DNA from: Stappia sp. WLB 29 | GTDB lineage: Bacteria; Pseudomonadota; Alphaproteobacteria; Rhizobiales; Stappiaceae | Assembly (NCBI RefSeq): GCF_023507705.1 | Contig: NZ_JALBGD010000008.1 | Span: 186,001-250,000, forward strand | Length of the DNA: 64,000 bases | Direction of reading: 5' to 3' | In this document: piece by piece, positions 12,001-18,000 of the stretch | Position numbering within the stretch: the stretch's first letter is position 1 | How the letters are laid out: each line of letters starts with the position of its first letter | Position numbers and translations under genes: made by a program | Notes under the pieces: generated by a model | What the model was told of the DNA's origin: nothing | What the model saw: the letters and a program-made list of their open reading frames with translations, nothing else | The model's database searches: none

Positions 12001-15000
12001 GCCCGCCCCGTTCGCATCGGCCTGCCGACCTATCCCTTTGCCCGGGAACGCTACTGGCTGCCAGAGCGCGCCGCCGTGGATCATCGAGCACCGACGCCGG
12101 CGCCGGCCCTGCCGCTGCTGTTCCGTCCGCACTGGCGGGAGACGGACCCGCCGTCCGCCGCAAGCGCCCCGGCTCGGCATGTCGTGGCGCTCTGCGAGGC
12201 GCCGGACGAGGTCGCCTCCCGCCTGCGCAGGCAGATGCCGCAAGCCCGGATCGTACAGCTGGAGAGCGGGAGCGTCGATCAAGGCGAGCGCTTTGCCGAT
12301 CATGCCGCGCAGCTGCTTTCTCTGCTCAAGGAGGAGGTGACGAACCACTCGGGACCCACCGTCCTGCAGACCGTGCTTCCTCTCGAGGATACGCTCGCCG
12401 AAGGGCTTGCCGGCCTGCTGCGCTGCGCGCGGCTGGAGCATCGCGATCTTGCCTGCCAGGCGATTGCGCTCGATCCCGTCCGGCCCGATCTCGCGGGTCT
12501 GCTGGCGCGCGAGGCCGCCCTCGCACACACCGATCACGACATCCGCTACAGCCCGGACCAGCGCCTGGTGCGTGTGTGGCGGGAGATCGAGGCCGACGTC
12601 CAAGCGCTGGCCGTGCCGTGGAAGCCGAAGGGCGTCTATCTCGTTACCGGCGGGGCCGGCGGCGTCGGCCTGCACGTCGCCGCCGACATCGCTGACAAGG
12701 CGCCGGGTGCGACTGTCTGGCTCATCGGCAGGTCCGCGCGCTCGGCGGCGCTCGACGAGCCCCTTGCTCGCCTCGGGCCGCGCGCCGTCTATCGTCGGGC
12801 GGATGTCACCGACCGCGCGGCGTTGCGGGCGCTCGTTGCGGAAATCCGCGCGGCGCACGGCCGTCTCGACGGCGTCGTCCATGCGGCCGGCCTCACCCGC
12901 GACAGCCTGATCGCCAACAAGTCCGAGGCCGATCTGCGCGCGGTTCTCGCCCCCAAGGTCGCCGGCACCCTGGCGCTCGATGCGGCGCTTGGAAGCGAGT
13001 CGCTCGATTTTCTGCTGCTCTTCGCCTCCGCGTCCGGTGCCCTTGGCAATCCGGGTCAGGCCGACTATGCCGCGGCCAACGCGTTTCTCGATGCCTTCGC
13101 GCAGGAACGAAACCGTCGGGTCGGGAAAGGCGAATGCTGCGGCCATACGCTCTCAATCGACTGGCCCTACTGGCAGGACGGCGGCATGCGTCTTCCTGGT
13201 GCGGTGGTCTCCGCGATGGAGCGGCAGGCGGGCGCCATACCGCTTGCAACCGATGCGGCACTGGCAACGCTTGCCTTCGCCTTGCCGCGCAAGGGCGACG
13301 ACCAGCTTCTCGTGCTCTCGGGCGACAAGAGCCGTCTGCGCGCGCTCGTCCAGCCGCCTGACGAGGGGACGGTCGCCCCAGCGCCGCCCGCCCGCTCGGC
13401 GGCGGTTCCCGTTCGAGCGGCAGCGGCGGAAACCGTCACCCTTGATGCAGCTCCCTCCGTGAGCGAAGCGGTTCTCGACGCAGTGCGGGCGTGTTTCTCG
13501 CAAGTCCTGAAGATCCCGGCCGAGCGGTTGGGGGCGGACGAGACCATCGACCGCTTCGGTGTCGATTCCGTTTCGGCGCTGGACATCGTGGCAGCGCTCG
13601 AAACCCGCTTCGGCCAGCTGCCGCCGACGCTTCTCTTCGAGCATCCGACCATCGCCCGGCTGGCGGCGGCTCTTGAGGAGATGGGGCAGGGTAAACTGGC
13701 CGCGACCGTCCAGGAGGCGCCGGCTCCCGCGCCTCCCCCCGCAGCCCCCGCCATCGCTTCCGACGGCATCGCCGTGATCGCCGTTGCCGGACGCTTCCCC
13801 GGTGCGCGAACGGTGGAAGAGTTCTGGCAGGCCTTGGAAGAGGGGCGCGACTGTGTCCGCGAGGTGCCCGCCGAACGCTGGGATGTCGAGGCGACCTGGT
13901 CGCCGCGCAAGGGCCAGCCGCTTGCCAGCCACTGCCGCTGGGGCGGTTTCATCGACGATGTCGACCGTTTCGATGCCGGCTTCTTCGGCTACAGCCCGCG
14001 CGAAGCCGCGCTCGCCGATCCGCAGGAGCGGCTGTTCCTGGAGACGACCTGGCACCTGCTGGAGCGCGCCGGCCATACGCGCGCCCGGCTGGGCAAGCGC
14101 TACGGCAACCGCGTCGGCGTCTTCGTCGGCGCCATGTACCAGCACTACAAGGCGCTGGAGATGGATGCGGAAAGCCGGGCGCTGCTGCTGCTCTCGTCCT
14201 ATTCGGCGATTTCCAACCGCACCTCGTTCTTTTTCGACCTGCAGGGGCCGAGCGTTGCCGTCGACAGCATGTGTTCTTCCGGCCTTCAGGCCGTGCATCA
14301 GGCCTGCCAGAGCCTGAAGGCGGGCGAGTGCCGGCTGGCGATCGCCGGCGGCGTCAACCTGTCGCTGCTGCCGGAAAAATATGTTGGGCTCAGCCAGGCA
14401 GGCCTTGTCGGCAGCCATGCCGCCAGCCGCAGCTTTGCCGGCGGCGACGGCTATCTTCCTTCCGAGGGCGTCGGCGCGGTGCTGCTGAAGCCGTTGGCCG
14501 ATGCGCTGGCCGATGGCGACACCGTGCTCGCCGTGATCCGCGCCAGCATGGCCAACCATGCCGGCCATTCCGCCGGCTATGCGGTGCCCAATGTCGATGC
14601 GCAGGCCCGACTGCTTGCGGAAAACCTCGATGCGGCCGGCATCGATCCGCGTTCCATCGGCTATGTCGAGGCCGCCGCCAACGGCTCGTCCATCGGCGAT
14701 GCCATCGAGCTGAGAGCGCTGGGCCGGGTCTTCGCGGGGGGGCAAGGCATTCCGCTCGGTTCGGTGAAGGCCAATCTCGGTCATGCGGAGGCCGCCTCCG
14801 GCATGGCCCAGCTCACCCGGGTCCTGCTGCAGTTCCAGCATCGCCGTCTCGTGCCCTCGCCCGGCCTGCCGGCCCTTGAGGCCGCCGGCTCTCCCTTCGC
14901 CGGAATGCCGTTCGTGCCGCAGCTGCGGGCCGAGCCCTGGCGTCCGCGCATCGTCGATGGCGAGGCGCAGCCCTTGCGCGCGAGCGTCAGTTCCTTCGGC

Positions 15001-18000
15001 GCGGGCGGGTCCAATGTTCACCTGGTGCTGGAGGAGGCGCCACGGGCGGCCGCCGCCGCCAGCACCGACGAGCCCGCCGGTCCCTTCCGCTTCCCCGTCT
15101 CGGCCCGCACGCCGGACCAGCTCGCAGCGATGCTTCGGCAACTGGCCGACTTCGCGCGAAGCACCCCAAGCCTTTCGCTGGCCCGCCTGTCGCGCACGCT
15201 GCGCTTCGGTCGCGAGACGATGGCCTGTGGCGTCGAGCTGACCGCCGCCTCGGTGAACGAGCTTGTTGCCGGACTGGAGGCCGCCGCGTCCGACCCGTCG
15301 GAAGCGCCCCTGCCGCGACGGGAAGAGGAGGGCGACCGGCGCGACCTTCTCGTCCTACCCGGCTACCCGTTTGCCCGCGAGCGGCACTGGATCGGCAGGC
15401 TGCCTGAAACATCGTCTCCCGAGCCCGAAACACGCAGCACCGCGAGCGACGCCGCGCCTCTGGAGACGCTCCGGCAGGCGGTTGCCGCCCTTCGCGGCGT
15501 GTCGCCGTCGCAGGTTCCGGCGGATCGGCCGCTTCGCGATCTCGGCGTCGAGTCCATGGGCTGGATGCGGCTGGTCTATGCGGTCGAGGAGGCGCACGGG
15601 TGCGCGCTCACCCATGACGATCTCGATCGGCATCCGACGCTCGCAGAGCTCGCCACCCGCATTGCGTCAAACACGCTGAATGCGCTGCCGGCGGCGGTGC
15701 CGGCCGCGATGATCGGGCCTTGGCGGGTTCCGCTCGGCGAGGGGCAGAAAGGGCTCTGGGTCCTCCAGACGCTCTATCCTGATCGGACGGACTACAACGT
15801 GCCGCTGGCCTTTCGCGTCAGCGGCATCGACGAGCCGAGCCTGTCCCGCGCCTGCGACTGGCTGTGCGAGAACTTTCCCGTGCTGACCGCGCGCGTTGCA
15901 GGGCAGGGCGAAAGGCTGGAGGCCGGCGCCGCACCGCGCCTTGAGATCCTCTCCATCCCCAAAGAGATCGAGCCGGCCGAGTTCGCCCGCCGCCGGCTGG
16001 CGCGGCCTTTCGATCTTGCCAAGGACGCGCCGGTACGCTTCGAGTTGCTGCAGGGCGGAACGCTTGGCCCCGGCGAAAGCCTTCTCCTCGTGACCTTCCA
16101 TCACATCGCCATTGATGGCGCCTCCGCCGCCGTCGCGGCCCGCCTGCTCTGGCAGGCCTATTCTGCCTTTGCCTCCGGCGGCGCGCCTGCCTCAGCTCGG
16201 GCCGCCAACCGTGCCGACTATGCCGACTTCATCGCCTGGGAACGGGACATGCTCGCCTCACCACGCGGCGAGGACCAGCTGCGCTACTGGCGCGAGACGT
16301 TGTCCGGCGAGCTTCCGGGTTTCGACCTGCCGGTCGACCGGGACGCTCTGGCGGCCGAGACCGGCCGTCGCCACGGCGCGGTGGAACACCGCCTGCCCAG
16401 GGCGCTGGTCGCCCGAATGCGGGACGTCCTGCAGGAGCGCGGCACCAGCCCGGCCGCCTTCCATCTCGCGGTTCTTACAGGGCTTCTCTATCGGCATACC
16501 GGCCAGGAGGACCTGATCGTCGGCGTGCCGACCTTGCGGCGGCCGCAGCGGCGGTTCGAGGAAACCGTCGGCTATTGCGCGAACATGATGGCGCTGCGCA
16601 TCGCCGTCGACGGCGAGCTCCCTGCCGCCGCGCTGCTCGACACCGCGCAGCGCGCGCTGGGCGAGGGGATGGCCCGCGCCGATGTGCCCTTCGCGGCTGT
16701 CGCGCAAGGTCTCGGCGGTGCGGCGGACGGGCAGGCGCCCTGGCAGGTCGGCTATGCCTACCAGAACTTCCCGCAAGGCACCGGCATCGACCTGACCCCG
16801 GAGCTCGGCCGGGTGGAGCATCTGCCGCAGATCCGCCAGCCGGGCGACGCGCCCTTCGGCCTCGAGGTCTACGAGGAGGGCGGAGGCCTCCTGCTGGTCG
16901 CGACCTTCGACGGCGAGCGGTTCTCCGCCGCCCGGATCGAGCGCATGCTGGCGCACTATCAGGTGCTTGCCAGCGCGATGCTCGACGACCTCGAGACGCC
17001 GCTCGGCGAGCTCGCCATGCTCACCCGCGCCGAGCGCGAGCGGGCGCTCCACAGCTGGAGCGCGACGACGGAGGCCGCGCCCGCGGCCGGACTGGTTCAC
17101 GAGTGGATCGAGGCGCGTCTGCGCCAGGCTCCTTCCGCCGAGGTTCTCGGCGGCCAGGGCGAAACGCTCACCGCCCGCCAGCTGCTGCGGCAGGTCGAGC
17201 GCCTGTGCCTCACGCTTTCGTCTTGCGGCATCCGGCAGGGAGATCGCGTCGCCGTGCTCGCCGGGCGCGAGGCTGGCGGCATCGCCGGCCTGCTGTCCGT
17301 GCTCGCCTCTGGTGCGGTCTGGGTGCCGCTCGATCCCGAGCATCCCGACGAGCGCCTGTCGCTGATCCTGCGCGATGCCGGAGCAACGCTCGTTCTGGCG
17401 CCCAAGGGGCTGGCCGCCCGTGCGCGCAAACTGGCTGCGGCCGGCGTGCGCGTCGTCCGGCTCGACCGCGACGGCTGGGACCTGCGCCCGCAACTGGCCC
17501 GCCGCCGTCCCGTCGTCCTGCGGCCGGAAGATCCCGCCTATATCATCTACACGTCCGGCTCGACGGGCACGCCCAAGGGCGTCGTCGTGTCGCACGGCGC
17601 GCTTGCCGGTCATTGCCGGGCGGTCGTCGATCACTACGGTCTTGGCGAGGGCGATGCCGTGCTGCAATTCGCCTCGCCTGGGGTGGATACTGCGCTGGAG
17701 CAGATCCTGCCGGCCTTGGCGAGCGGTGCCCGCCTCGTCATCGGCGGCACGGCGGTCCGTGCGCCCTCGGACTTCTTGAGACTGCTCGAGCGCGAGCGCA
17801 TCACCGTCGCAGATCTGCCGCCGGTCTATTTGCGCGAGCTGTTGCAGGCCTGGAAGGCCGGCGGCTCCGACCTGTCCGGGCTCTCCCTGCGCCTGCTGAT
17901 CTGCGGCGGCGAGGCGCTGGGGCCGGATGTCGTCGCCTTGTGGGCCGACAGCGGCCTCAAGCGGGCGCGCCTGCTCAACGCCTATGGCCCGACCGAGGCG

